This document shows positions 9,015 through 20,712 of a DNA stretch of 64,000 bases, piece by piece. Source of the DNA: Brooklawnia propionicigenes (GTDB lineage Bacteria > Actinomycetota > Actinomycetes > Propionibacteriales > Propionibacteriaceae); the NCBI RefSeq assembly GCF_030297015.1, contig NZ_AP028056.1, positions 2,800,939 through 2,864,938 on the forward strand, written 5' to 3'. Both the position numbers and the translations under genes were made by a program. The notes under the pieces are model-generated. The model saw only the letters and a list, made by a program, of their open reading frames with translations, did not search any database and was not told the DNA's origin. Within the stretch, counting starts at the first letter, position 1. Every line of letters starts with the position of its first letter.

Positions 9015-9026
9015 AGGCTAGCCTAA
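9015..9026 (-). promoter_or_regulatory. Palindrome over the cupin-gene -10 region; partial match to a DtxR/IdeR iron box
   Basis: Perfect 10-bp palindrome AGGCTAGCCT at 9015-9024. Read on the minus strand it gives TTAGGCTAGCCT, the left part of the 19-bp iron-box consensus (TTAGGTTAGSCTAACCTAA); the right half does not match. It overlaps the TAGCCT hexamer seven bases before the cupin ATG, a position suited to repression. Confidence 0.35.
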
Positions 9027-9091
9027 GCAGTATTTATTGTGAAGTGTCGTTCAGCTGGAACCGCTCGTCGCGGTGACATAACTTCGGTGGT

Positions 9092-10303
9092 ATGCCTTCC
9101 GCTCCGCCACCTGGTGATCCGGCTCCCGCCGACGGCGCGCTGCCCGCCTCGGCATTGCGCGAGGTGACCGGGCGCCCGCTGAGTTTCTATGTGCACGTGC
9201 CGTTCTGCCGGGTGCGGTGCGGCTACTGCGATTTCAACACCTACACGGCCGATCAGCTGGGCCCCGGCGGCGGGCCGGACGCGTGGCTTGCCGCGGTGCA
9301 TTCCGAGATCGATCTGGCCGCCCGGGTGCTGGGCGAGCAGGCACCCGAGGTCAGCACGGTCTTCTTCGGTGGTGGCACCCCGACGCTATTGAGGCCATCT
9401 CAGTTGACCGAGGTGCTTGCACATATCGCCGGGCGCTTCGGGCTTCGTCCCGGCGCGGAGGTCACCACCGAGGCCAACCCGGAGACTATCGGCCCGGCCG
9501 AGTTGGACGCACTGCTGGTCGGGGGCATCAACCGGCTGAGTCTCGGTATGCAGTCCGCTGTCCCGCATGTGCTGGCCACCCTCGACCGGGTACACACCCC
9601 CGGGCGCGCGCTCGAGCTGGTCGGCCTGGCCCGGCAGGCCGGGTTCGGCCAGATCAGCCTGGATCTGATCTATGGCACGCCCGGCGAGCGGCCGCAGGAT
9701 TGGCAGGCCAGTCTGGACGCGGTCATTGCCGCAGATCCCGATCATGTCTCTGCCTACGCTCTGGTCATCGAGCCCGGCACCGCGATGGCGCGCCGGGTGG
9801 CCCACGGCGAGATCCCACCGACCGACGACGATCGGCAGGCCGACTACTATCTGATGGCCGAGAACCGGCTGAAAGCGGCCGGCTACGAGAACTACGAAGT
9901 GAGTAACTGGGCGCGTGATCGCTCCCACCGGGCGCGTCACAATCTTGCCTACTGGCGGGGCGACAACTGGTGGGGGGTGGGCCCGGGCGCGCACTCCCAT
10001 GTCGGCGGGGTGCGCTGGTGGAATCTGCGGCATCCGGCGCGTTATGCAGCTGCGCTGGAGGCTGGCCACAGCCCCGCCCAGGCCCGTGAGGTGTTGGACG
10101 CGGACACCCGCCGGATCGAGCGGGTGCTGCTCGAACTGCGGATCTCCGACGGGTTGTCAGTCGAGGTCCTGACGGCCAGCGAACGTGGTCGGTTGCCCGC
10201 GCTTGCCGCTCGTGGCCTGATCGAGCGGGAGGACGAGCGCATCAGGCTGACGCTGGATGGCCGGCTGCTGGCCGATGCGGTCATCAGAGACCTGCTGGAT
10301 TGA
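9092..10303 (+). CDS. hemW: HemW, radical SAM heme chaperone (HemN-like)
   Basis: 403 residues. Radical SAM cysteines C39, C43 and C46 (CRVRCGYC) bind the 4Fe-4S cluster; the next positions are D47-F48, so the fourth Cys of true HemN is missing. This is the HemW pattern. HemW-type proteins bind and deliver heme and are not coproporphyrinogen dehydrogenases. The C-terminal HemN-type domain includes RHNLAYWRGDNWWGVGPGAH. Start ATG 9092 has no ribosome-binding site but TAACTT seven bases upstream, so it is probably leaderless. Divergent from the cupin gene. Confidence 0.92.
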   Translation: MPSAPPPGDPAPADGALPASALREVTGRPLSFYVHVPFCRVRCGYCDFNTYTADQLGPGGGPDAWLAAVHSEIDLAARVLGEQAPEVSTVFFGGGTPTLLRPSQLTEVLAHIAGRFGLRPGAEVTTEANPETIGPAELDALLVGGINRLSLGMQSAVPHVLATLDRVHTPGRALELVGLARQAGFGQISLDLIYGTPGERPQDWQASLDAVIAADPDHVSAYALVIEPGTAMARRVAHGEIPPTDDDRQADYYLMAENRLKAAGYENYEVSNWARDRSHRARHNLAYWRGDNWWGVGPGAHSHVGGVRWWNLRHPARYAAALEAGHSPAQAREVLDADTRRIERVLLELRISDGLSVEVLTASERGRLPALAARGLIEREDERIRLTLDGRLLADAVIRDLLD

Positions 10304-10364
10304 GACCGCGTTTGTTCGCGCGTCCTGTCCGGATCCGGGCGCCCGGGCTACTAGCCTTCCGCAG

Positions 10365-11225
10365 GTGGGACTCTCCAATGATCGCTATGGCCGTGACGTG
10401 CTCGACCCGAGGGCAGCGCGCAACCGGCGTCCGCAAACCAAGGACATCCCGATGCGACTCGGGATGGTGGTCGAGGACCCGGGGTCCGGATTCGTCGGGG
10501 AGATCATGGGCTGGGAGAACGGCCTGGTGATCCTGGAGGATCGCCGGGGAAAACGACGCAGCTTCCCGGTCGGCCCCGGGTTCTGGCTCGACGGCAAGCC
10601 GGTTGCGCTGCGGATTCCGCCCCGTACCGGGTCCACCAGGCGCTACACCGCCTCGGGCGCCCGGGCTGTGCCGGAGGGCAAGGCCAAGGTGGCGCTGCCC
10701 AGCCGCATCTACGTCGAGGGTCGCCACGACGCCGAACTCGTCGAGAAGATCTGGGGCGGCGATCTGCGCCACGTCGGGGTGGTCGTCGAATACCTGGGCG
10801 GCATCGACGATCTGGTCGCGATCGTGGCCGAGTTTCAGCCCGAGCCCGGACGCCGGCTAGGCGTGCTGGTCGACCATCTGGTCAGCGGCAGCAAGGAGAC
10901 CCGGATCGCCCAGCAGGTCGCCCACGGTGGCTACGGCGACGTCGTCCAGATCACCGGGCACCGGTTCATCGACATCTGGCAGGCGATCAAACCTGAGGTC
11001 ATCGGCATCAAGGCTTGGCCGCAGGTGCCCCGCGATGTCGATTTCAAGAAGGGCACGCTGGCCGCGCTCGGCCTGCCGCACTCCGATCAGACCGACATCG
11101 CGCATGCCTGGCAGTCGATGCTCGGGCGGGTGCACACCTTCCGCGATCTGGATCCGGACTTCAATCGCGAGGTCGAAAAGCTCATTGACTTCGTCACTCA
11201 GGACCATCTGGATGAGATCGGCTGA
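10365..11225 (+). CDS. DUF3097 family protein
   Basis: 286 residues from GTG 10365. The start is set by family resemblance (NDRYGRDVLDPR at the N-terminus) and by TAGCCT seven bases before the GTG; an upstream in-frame ATG at 10257 would overlap hemW and adds unrelated residues. DUF3097 is an actinobacterial family of unknown function. The part RIYVEGRHDAE (Glu118, Asp122) followed by GVLVDHLVSGSKE (Asp170) looks like a TOPRIM-type fold, though the usual second Asp of the DxD pair is not obvious. It follows hemW by 61 bases on the same strand. Confidence 0.85.
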   Translation: MGLSNDRYGRDVLDPRAARNRRPQTKDIPMRLGMVVEDPGSGFVGEIMGWENGLVILEDRRGKRRSFPVGPGFWLDGKPVALRIPPRTGSTRRYTASGARAVPEGKAKVALPSRIYVEGRHDAELVEKIWGGDLRHVGVVVEYLGGIDDLVAIVAEFQPEPGRRLGVLVDHLVSGSKETRIAQQVAHGGYGDVVQITGHRFIDIWQAIKPEVIGIKAWPQVPRDVDFKKGTLAALGLPHSDQTDIAHAWQSMLGRVHTFRDLDPDFNREVEKLIDFVTQDHLDEIG

Positions 11226-11239
11226 CCATGTCGCATTGC

Positions 11240-11266
11240 GGTCGGCTGGATCAAGCCGAGCCGACC
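11240..11266 (+). terminator. Weak hairpin after the DUF3097 gene
   Basis: 8-bp stem, 11240-11247 with 11259-11266, inner GG/CC pairs, no T run; 14 bases after the stop codon. Confidence 0.4.
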
Positions 11267-11294
11267 AGCCGCGAGTTACGTTATCGTCGACCTT

Positions 11295-14417
<3,123 letters not shown>

Positions 14418-14427
14418 GCGGTGAGGA

Positions 14428-15219
14428 ATGGTAGACACGCACGACGACATACTCGAACTGATGGTCGAGGTCGCCGATCGGGTGATCCGGCCCGGGTTCC
14501 GGGCGCTGAGTGGCAACGACATCGACGAGAAATCGCCGGGTGACTACGTCACCGTGGCCGATCGGGAATCCGAGAAGTTGCTGACCGCCGCGCTGCTGGC
14601 GCGCAATCCTGGCTGCCTGGTGGTGGGGGAGGAAGCCAGCTACGCCGATCCCTCGATTCGCGAGGGCCTGGGCGTGGCCGACCTCGCGTACACCGTCGAC
14701 CCGGTCGATGGCACCGGCAACTTCGTCAAGGGATCGCCCGACTATGCCGTGATGATCGCCGAGATCCGTCGCAGCGAGGTGACGCGCTCGTGGATCTGGC
14801 AGCCCGAGGCGGGACGCGCCTATGTGGCCGAGCGCGGTGCGGGGGTGACCTGTAACGGTGAGCCGATGACCAGGGTCGAGGCACACCGCCCGGCGCGCGC
14901 CGGCGGAGCCAGCAGGGTCTGGCAGTGCTTCGATTCGGCGGACGGCTTCGCCGAGCCCGTCGGGTCGAATTTCTGCGCCGGGTTCGACTATCCGCAGCTG
15001 CTTCGCGGGGAGGCCGATTTCTTCGTCTACCGCAGGCCGATGCCGTGGGACCATCTGCCCGGCCTATTGATGGTGCGCGAGTTGGGCGGCGCGACCGTCC
15101 AGGTCGACGGCCGGGGCTACGGCCCGGGCAGCCAACGTGTTCAGGCGATCTGTGCGTCGACCGATGCCGGGCTGGCCGACGACGTGGCCGGACGCTGGGA
15201 TCCGCCTGAGGCCCATTGA
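14428..15219 (+). CDS. Inositol-monophosphatase family phosphatase (possibly HisN)
   Basis: 263 residues. IMPase signatures: GEE around residue 72 (metal-binding Glu), DPVDGTGNF near residue 91 and PWDHLPG near 206. Members dephosphorylate inositol-1-phosphate, histidinol phosphate, fructose-1,6-bisphosphate or PAP, using Mg2+. In actinobacteria, histidinol-phosphatase HisN belongs to this family; hisF lies 8 kb away but there is no his operon here, so the substrate stays open. It starts 10 bases after the glgX stop and has GGTGAGG as ribosome-binding site, so it is probably co-transcribed with glgX. Confidence 0.82.
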   Translation: MVDTHDDILELMVEVADRVIRPGFRALSGNDIDEKSPGDYVTVADRESEKLLTAALLARNPGCLVVGEEASYADPSIREGLGVADLAYTVDPVDGTGNFVKGSPDYAVMIAEIRRSEVTRSWIWQPEAGRAYVAERGAGVTCNGEPMTRVEAHRPARAGGASRVWQCFDSADGFAEPVGSNFCAGFDYPQLLRGEADFFVYRRPMPWDHLPGLLMVRELGGATVQVDGRGYGPGSQRVQAICASTDAGLADDVAGRWDPPEAH

Positions 15220-15247
15220 CTGGCGTCCGCCGGCACGCGGGGTAAGC

Positions 15248-15274
15248 TTGGCACTCGGAATTGTGGAGTGCCAG
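15248..15274 (+). promoter_or_regulatory. CIRCE operator (HrcA binding site)
   Basis: Inverted repeat TTGGCACTC at 15248-15256, nine-base spacer, GAGTGCCAG at 15266-15274. Spacing and half-sites fit CIRCE (TTAGCACTC-N9-GAGTGCTAA) with one and two differences; the arms match each other at 8 of 9 positions. It ends 20 bases before hrcA, so HrcA most likely represses its own operon. Confidence 0.9.
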
Positions 15275-15294
15275 CGACCAAGGAGGGGAGAACG

Positions 15295-16308
15295 ATGGAC
15301 GACCGGAAGCTGAGAGTGCTCGGCGCCATCGTCACCGATTACGTGGCCACCCGCGAGCCGGTCGGCTCGAAGGCCTTGGTAGAGCGTCACAGCCTGGATG
15401 TCTCCCCGGCGACCATCCGTAACGACATGGCGGTCCTGGAGGAGGAGGGCTATCTCGCCCAGCCACACACCAGCGCCGGGCGCGTCCCCACGGACAAGGG
15501 CTACCGGCTGTTCGTGGACCGGCTGGCGACCGTCAAGCCACTGTCGAGCGCCGAACGACGGGCGATCTCGAGTTTCCTGGCCGGGGCAGTCGATGTCGAC
15601 GACATCGTCCATCGCACCGTCCGGCTGCTCGCCCAGCTCACCCGTCAGGTCGCGATCGTGCAGTACCCGGCATCCAGTTCTGCGACCGTGCGGCATGTCG
15701 AGGTGATCAGCCTGAGCAGCGATCGGGTGCTGGTGATTCTCATCGATTCCACCGCCCGCATCGACCAGCATCCGGTGACGCTGAGCGAGTACACCGAGGA
15801 CGAACTCGAGACCTGGCGCGGCCGGCTCAATGCCGCCGTTGCGGGCCGTAAGCCCCAGCAAGCCGACGCCGCGCTCGCCGAGCTGGCCGCCGAACCGGAG
15901 TTCGATGAGGCCGGGCTCGGCCTGATCGTGGCAGCGCTGCGCACCATGTTGGCCTACGACCCGTCCAATGAGGTCGTGGTGGCGGGCATGCCCAATCTGA
16001 TGCGCTACGGCGCGTCCTACCAGCAGGCGATCGGCCCGGTGGTGGATGCGCTCGAAGAGCAGGTGGTGCTGCTGCGTCTGTTGGGCGATGCGGTCGCCGA
16101 GCATCCTGGTGAGGTGACGGTGCGTATCGGCCAGGAGAATCCGTACGTCCCGTTGCACAGCACCTCGCTGGTGGCAAGCGAGTACGGTTCCGACGAGGTC
16201 TGGGCTTCGCTGGGCGTGGTCGGGCCGACGTCGATGGACTATTCCTCAACGATCTCCGCCGTGCGGGCCGTCGCCCGTTATGTCGGCAGATTCCTGGCAG
16301 AAGGATGA
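15295..16308 (+). CDS. hrcA: Heat-inducible transcription repressor HrcA
   Basis: 337 residues. N-terminal winged helix ([20 protein letters not shown], then [20 protein letters not shown]), followed by the HrcA-specific [19 protein letters not shown] and a GAF-like C-terminal domain. It binds CIRCE and represses chaperone genes until heat or protein misfolding releases it, with GroEL helping its folding. The ATG at 15295 follows a strong AGGAGGGG; the in-frame GTG at 15268 lies within the CIRCE site. First gene of hrcA-dnaJ-rsmE. Confidence 0.96.
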   Translation: MDDRKLRVLGAIVTDYVATREPVGSKALVERHSLDVSPATIRNDMAVLEEEGYLAQPHTSAGRVPTDKGYRLFVDRLATVKPLSSAERRAISSFLAGAVDVDDIVHRTVRLLAQLTRQVAIVQYPASSSATVRHVEVISLSSDRVLVILIDSTARIDQHPVTLSEYTEDELETWRGRLNAAVAGRKPQQADAALAELAAEPEFDEAGLGLIVAALRTMLAYDPSNEVVVAGMPNLMRYGASYQQAIGPVVDALEEQVVLLRLLGDAVAEHPGEVTVRIGQENPYVPLHSTSLVASEYGSDEVWASLGVVGPTSMDYSSTISAVRAVARYVGRFLAEG

Positions 16309-16321
16309 ACGAGAACAACTG

Positions 16322-17536
16322 ATGAGCAACCCTGATTACTACCAGGTACTGGGCGTGCCCCGGGATGCCAGTGCGGAGCAGATCAAGAAGGCTTACCGCA
16401 AGATGGCCATGAAGGTGCATCCCGATGTGGCCACCGATGCGGACGCCGAAGAGAAGTTCAAGCAGGTCAACGAGGCCTACGAGGTCTTGAGCGACCCCAA
16501 CAAGCGGGCCGTCTTCGACCGGGGCGGTGACCCGATGGGTCACGGCGCCGCCGGTGGTGATCCGTTCTCGAGGATGGGTGGCTTCTCCGGCTTCAACGCC
16601 TACGCCGGCGGGCAGGGCTTCGACATCGGCGATCTGTTCGGCGCGATGTTCGGCCAGACCACCGCCAGCCGCGGGCCGAAGTCCCGCGTCCGGCGCGGCC
16701 AGGATCAACTCATTCGCACCAAGCTGACGCTGCCGGAGGCTGTCTTCGGGGTGACCAAGCCGGTCACCTTCGACACCTACGTGCTGTGTGATGCCTGCAA
16801 CGGCTCCGGCTCGAAGGACAATCGCGAGCCCGTTACCTGCACCCGGTGCCAGGGACGCGGCGAGATCATCGTCTCGCAGCGCTCGATCCTCGGCGAGATC
16901 CGCACCTCGCAGCCCTGCCCGTCGTGCCAGGGCTTCGGGAACATCATTCCCGAACCCTGCCCCGAATGCTCCGGCCACGGCCGCATCTCCCAGCAGCGCA
17001 CCATCAATGTCAAGATTCCCGGTGGTGTCGACACCGGCAACCGGGTTCACCTGTCCGGTCAGGGCGAGATCGGACCCGGTGCCGGGCCCGCCGGCGACCT
17101 CTACGTCGAGATCCAGGTGCTGCCGCACGATGTCTTCCGGCGTGACCACGACAATCTCGAAATGGTCGTCAGGTTGCCGATGGCGCTGGCCGCGCTGGGC
17201 ACCCACATCGACATCGACACCCTGGAATCCGAGCTGCCCGACTGCCCCGAGGATCGCCGCAAGGTACACGTCGAGGTGCCGGCCGGAACCCAGTCGGGCA
17301 CCCGCCTGGTCATGGCGGGCCACGGCGTGCCGAGCCTGCGGACCAACCGTCGCGGTGAGACCCCGCGCGGCGACCTGGGTGTCACCATGCTCGTCCAGAC
17401 CCCGACGAAGCTGGACGCCGAGCAGCGCGAGCTGCTGGCCCAGCTGGCTCGGTTGCGCGGCGAGGCCGGTCCGGAGGTGCTGACCAAGCCGGAGGAGAAG
17501 GGCTTCTTCAACCGCCTCAAGGACGTCTTCAGCTGA
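16322..17536 (+). CDS. dnaJ: Chaperone protein DnaJ
   Basis: 404 residues. J domain with HPD at residues 33-35, a Gly/Phe-rich linker, four zinc-finger repeats ([32 protein letters not shown]) and the two C-terminal substrate-binding domains. It stimulates DnaK ATPase and presents unfolded proteins. Actinobacteria usually carry two copies: one with dnaK-grpE-hspR and one linked to hrcA; this is the hrcA-linked form. Starts 14 bases after hrcA and overlaps rsmE by one base. Confidence 0.96.
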   Translation: MSNPDYYQVLGVPRDASAEQIKKAYRKMAMKVHPDVATDADAEEKFKQVNEAYEVLSDPNKRAVFDRGGDPMGHGAAGGDPFSRMGGFSGFNAYAGGQGFDIGDLFGAMFGQTTASRGPKSRVRRGQDQLIRTKLTLPEAVFGVTKPVTFDTYVLCDACNGSGSKDNREPVTCTRCQGRGEIIVSQRSILGEIRTSQPCPSCQGFGNIIPEPCPECSGHGRISQQRTINVKIPGGVDTGNRVHLSGQGEIGPGAGPAGDLYVEIQVLPHDVFRRDHDNLEMVVRLPMALAALGTHIDIDTLESELPDCPEDRRKVHVEVPAGTQSGTRLVMAGHGVPSLRTNRRGETPRGDLGVTMLVQTPTKLDAEQRELLAQLARLRGEAGPEVLTKPEEKGFFNRLKDVFS

Positions 17537-18291
17537 TGACCGACGCGCTCTACCTGGCCGATCTGGGTGCTGATCCGCGTCCCGGTGGCCTGGTGGAGCT
17601 TGGCGGCGATGAGGGACGCCACGCGGCGGTGGTCAAGCGCACCCGCGTCGGTGAGCAGCTGCTGGTGGCCGACGGAGCCGGACGGGCGATCCGCGGGCCG
17701 GTGATCGAGACCAGCAAGCAGGGGCTTGTGGTGCGCATCGACGAGGTGCTGATCGCCGCGCCGGGCAGGCACCGCTGGACGATCGTCCAAGCGCTGGCCA
17801 AGGGCGAACGCTCCGAGATAGCCGTTGAATCCCTGACCGAGCTCGGCGCCGACCGCATCATCGCCTGGCAGGCCTCGCGCAGCGTGGTCCGCTGGGACGC
17901 CCGGGCAGGTATCCCCGACAAGTCCGCGAAAGGCCTCGCCAAGTGGCAGGCGGTTGCCCGTGCTTCCACCAAGCAGTCTCGTCGATTCCGGGTGCCCGAC
18001 GTCGAGTATGCGTCCACCGCCGACATCGTGGACGTCATTGCGGGCGCCGATCTGGCGCTGGTCGCCCACGAGGAAGCGACGATTCGGCTGGCGAGCGTCG
18101 ACGTTCCGGCCACCGGTGAGGTGGTCGTCATCATCGGCCCCGAAGGCGGCATCAGCCCCGATGAACTCCGGTGCTTCGAGCAGGCCGGTGCCACGGCGGT
18201 GAGCCTGGGCGACGGGGTGCTGCGCACCTCCAGCGCGGGCGTGGTGAGTCTGGCTCAGTTGCAGGTGCTGGCCGCCCGGCAGGCAGGCTAG
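17536..18291 (+). CDS. rsmE: 16S rRNA (uracil-1498-N3)-methyltransferase RsmE
   Basis: 251 residues, SPOUT-class fold. N-terminal PUA-like region (HAAVVKRTRVGEQLLVADG), then a knotted SAM-binding C-terminus with IIGPEGGISPDEL and LGDGVLRTSSAGV. It methylates U1498 of 16S rRNA. Its ATG overlaps the dnaJ stop (TGATG), indicating translational coupling, as is usual in actinobacteria. Its stop is 4 bases from that of the convergent metallophosphoesterase. Confidence 0.95.
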   Translation: MTDALYLADLGADPRPGGLVELGGDEGRHAAVVKRTRVGEQLLVADGAGRAIRGPVIETSKQGLVVRIDEVLIAAPGRHRWTIVQALAKGERSEIAVESLTELGADRIIAWQASRSVVRWDARAGIPDKSAKGLAKWQAVARASTKQSRRFRVPDVEYASTADIVDVIAGADLALVAHEEATIRLASVDVPATGEVVVIIGPEGGISPDELRCFEQAGATAVSLGDGVLRTSSAGVVSLAQLQVLAARQAG

Positions 18292-18294
18292 CTC

Positions 18295-19656
18295 TCAGAT
18301 CCCGAGTTCGGCCGGTACCGTACGCCCGCTCGGCCGCAGTCCTGACAGATCGATATCGACCCGGTGGTTGCGGTCCGCGGTGGAGCCGAGCATGAGGTGG
18401 GCGCCGATGCCCAGCGACTGCCAGCGACTGCGGTAGATCCACTGCAGCGCAGTCGGATCGCTCACCCGCCAGAAATTCACCAGGTAGCCGCCCTCGAACA
18501 GATGGATCAAGCTGTAGCCGCCGGGATAGGCGGCGCAGGCTGCGTTCTCCAGATAGCGCGCGTTGGTGTCGGCCAGATCGGCGCGGTCGCGGCGCATCCG
18601 GTGGGTGTGCCCGGCCAGGTGCAGAAACACCCCGGGCGCCTGGCGTTCGATCAGCTGCAGCCGTAGCCGGTCACGCCCGCGCAGCATGAACTGCGGTCCT
18701 GATGCCGACGACCATGCCGCATCGGTGGTGACCGGGTGATGCGTGGTCGCCAGGGTCGGACGCTGCGGGTCGGTCTCCAGCTCGGCCATGATCTGGGCGT
18801 ACTGGCCGGGAAGGATCCAGCCGCCCCCGGACCCGCGGGTGGAATCCATCGCGAGCACCCGCAGCCCGCTGGGCTCCGATACGGCCTGGGCCTGCTGGTA
18901 GCCGACGAAGTAATCACCAAAAGGGTCGTCATCACGCCTGGGATGATCGTGGTTTCCCCGGGTGGCGACCCAGTCGACCAGTTCGGTGCCGTAGCCGTCC
19001 AGCAGCTTGCGGGCGATCCGGTTCTGTTCGGGGGTGTTGTCGTAGGTGATGTCTCCGTTGGCGATCAGCAGCGGCCGGCCATGGCGGCCGGTCAGTTCGT
19101 CCAGCGCAGCGGCGCACATCATCCGGGGGTAATCCGCCTGATCCGGCCGGGGACAGACCGAGGTCGGCAATGCCCCGAGCACGATGCCCTGCCGGCGTTC
19201 GCCGATGTGGATGTCGTTGACCACCGCAACCGTGGTCAGATAGCGGCCCTTCGGCACGGTCAGCGTCGTGAACTGGCGGGTGCGCTCGCAGCACCCGACG
19301 ACCCGGGTGGGACGCAGCGCGGCCGCGGCCAGCTTTCCCTCCGACGATGCCTGGAACTGGTAGGTTCGGCCCGGCTCGAGACCGGTGATCTCCACGACGT
19401 GGTAGACCCGTGGGGTCGGATCCTCGTGTACCAACTGCATCGGGCCGCCCACCGGGCCGATGGCGACCTCGGTTCCGACGGCGACCGGTTTGGGGATGGC
19501 GATGCCCAGCCTGGCTGCATGGGTGACCCAGCTGATCACGACGCTGGTGGGGGTGACGGTCAACACTTCGAGATCGGTGGCCAGCACCCTGCCCCGGGTA
19601 AACGAGTCGGCTGCTGCTGGTGCATCGATGGTGGCAGTGCTCAACTGGTAATCCAC
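18295..19656 (-). CDS. Metallophosphoesterase with N-terminal fibronectin-III-like domain
   Basis: 453 residues from GTG 19656. Residues ~25-150 resemble the fibronectin-like domain of purple acid phosphatases (TPTSVVISWVTHAARLG, ITGLEPGRTYQFQASS). The calcineurin-like domain follows with all five motif blocks: NDIHIGE, NGDITYDN, RGNHDHPR, TTHHPV and AGHTHRMR. No signal peptide, so apparently cytoplasmic, unlike secreted purple acid phosphatases; the substrate may be a phosphodiester such as a lipid or cyclic nucleotide. TAGGTT ends eight bases before the GTG, suggesting a leaderless message. Divergent from the lipid kinase at 19774. Confidence 0.85.
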   Translation of the reverse strand: MDYQLSTATIDAPAAADSFTRGRVLATDLEVLTVTPTSVVISWVTHAARLGIAIPKPVAVGTEVAIGPVGGPMQLVHEDPTPRVYHVVEITGLEPGRTYQFQASSEGKLAAAALRPTRVVGCCERTRQFTTLTVPKGRYLTTVAVVNDIHIGERRQGIVLGALPTSVCPRPDQADYPRMMCAAALDELTGRHGRPLLIANGDITYDNTPEQNRIARKLLDGYGTELVDWVATRGNHDHPRRDDDPFGDYFVGYQQAQAVSEPSGLRVLAMDSTRGSGGGWILPGQYAQIMAELETDPQRPTLATTHHPVTTDAAWSSASGPQFMLRGRDRLRLQLIERQAPGVFLHLAGHTHRMRRDRADLADTNARYLENAACAAYPGGYSLIHLFEGGYLVNFWRVSDPTALQWIYRSRWQSLGIGAHLMLGSTADRNHRVDIDLSGLRPSGRTVPAELGI

Positions 19657-19773
19657 AGACCCTTAACCTACCCCCTGGGCGTTCGAAATACCGATTTGGT
19701 TCCGCAGATTGCCGCTCACGCCCCGAGCAGAATCGTGCCGCCCACCAGCCCATTCACGGTAGATTCCCCACCT

Positions 19774-20712
19774 ATGGCAGGTGTTCAGCGTCGACGGCAT
19801 GTCGTGACCGTTGTCGTCAATCCTCGATCGGGACGAGGGCGCGCGACCCGCCTGCTGCCCAGGGTACAGGCGGCCCTCCAGGAAGGCCTGCCCGACTCCG
19901 AGCTGCGGATCATGCGCACGCGTTCGTTCGACGACGCCCGGCAGCTGGCGCTCGCTGCGGTGGCCCAAGCCGCACCGGCCGAAGCAGGCCGCCGTCCGGA
20001 TGTGCTGGTGATGATGGGCGGCGACGGGATGGCGAGCCTGGGACTGAATGCCTGCGCAGGCAGCCACATCCCATTGGCGATCATTCCCACCGGCACCGGT
20101 GACGATTTCGCGCGCGGTGTGGGCATCCCGCGCAAACCCGCCGAGGCGGTTCAGGCGATCATCGCCGGGCACACCAAGATGATCGACCTGGCGCTGGTCA
20201 CCGGCGACCTCACCGACGGCCACAAGCAACGATATGTGGGCTCGGTCGTCTCCACGGGCTATGACGCGAAGGTCAACTATCGGGTCAATCACGCGAAGGT
20301 GAGATCGTATGCGTGGTCGCTGCTCGCCGAGATGGCGCAGCTGCGGCCGCTGAACTACCGGTTGACGATCGACGGCCGGCCGTTGCATACCCGCGCCGTG
20401 ATCGCCGCGGTCGGCAACGCCGGCTACGTCGGCGGCGGCATCCATCTGTGCCCGGCCGCCGATGTGACCGACGGTCTGCTCGACATCATGATGATCGGGC
20501 CGGTCAGCCGATGGACGCTGATCAGACTCTTCCCCCTGTTGTTCCGCCCCGGTTTCGTCAAGCATCCGGCGATCACCCAGCTGCAGGCGCACGAGGTGAT
20601 CGTCGACGGGGACGGGCTGGTGCCGATGGCCGACGGCGAAGAACTCGGGGCCACCCCGTTGCGCATCAGCTGCGTGCCGTCGGCACTGACTATCGTGGTG
20701 GGTAATGACTGA
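19774..20712 (+). CDS. Diacylglycerol kinase family lipid kinase
   Basis: 312 residues. DAGK catalytic domain with VVNPRSGRGRATR near residue 14, GGDGMASLGLNA near 84 and PTGTGDDFARG near 103, then the C-terminal beta-sandwich (VGNAGYVGGGIHLCPAADVTDGLLD split by the usual loop). It phosphorylates diacylglycerol or a related lipid at the inner membrane face. Longer in-frame readings back to 18736 run antisense through the metallophosphoesterase and are not real. TAGATT sits eight bases before the ATG. The stop overlaps the start of helY by eight bases. Confidence 0.9.
   Translation: MAGVQRRRHVVTVVVNPRSGRGRATRLLPRVQAALQEGLPDSELRIMRTRSFDDARQLALAAVAQAAPAEAGRRPDVLVMMGGDGMASLGLNACAGSHIPLAIIPTGTGDDFARGVGIPRKPAEAVQAIIAGHTKMIDLALVTGDLTDGHKQRYVGSVVSTGYDAKVNYRVNHAKVRSYAWSLLAEMAQLRPLNYRLTIDGRPLHTRAVIAAVGNAGYVGGGIHLCPAADVTDGLLDIMMIGPVSRWTLIRLFPLLFRPGFVKHPAITQLQAHEVIVDGDGLVPMADGEELGATPLRISCVPSALTIVVGND

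Noticed and set aside
9092-10303. Calling this gene hemN (oxygen-independent coproporphyrinogen dehydrogenase)
   Set aside because: The fourth Cys of the HemN CxxxCxxCxC motif is Phe here (C39, C43, C46, D47, F48), which is the HemW pattern.
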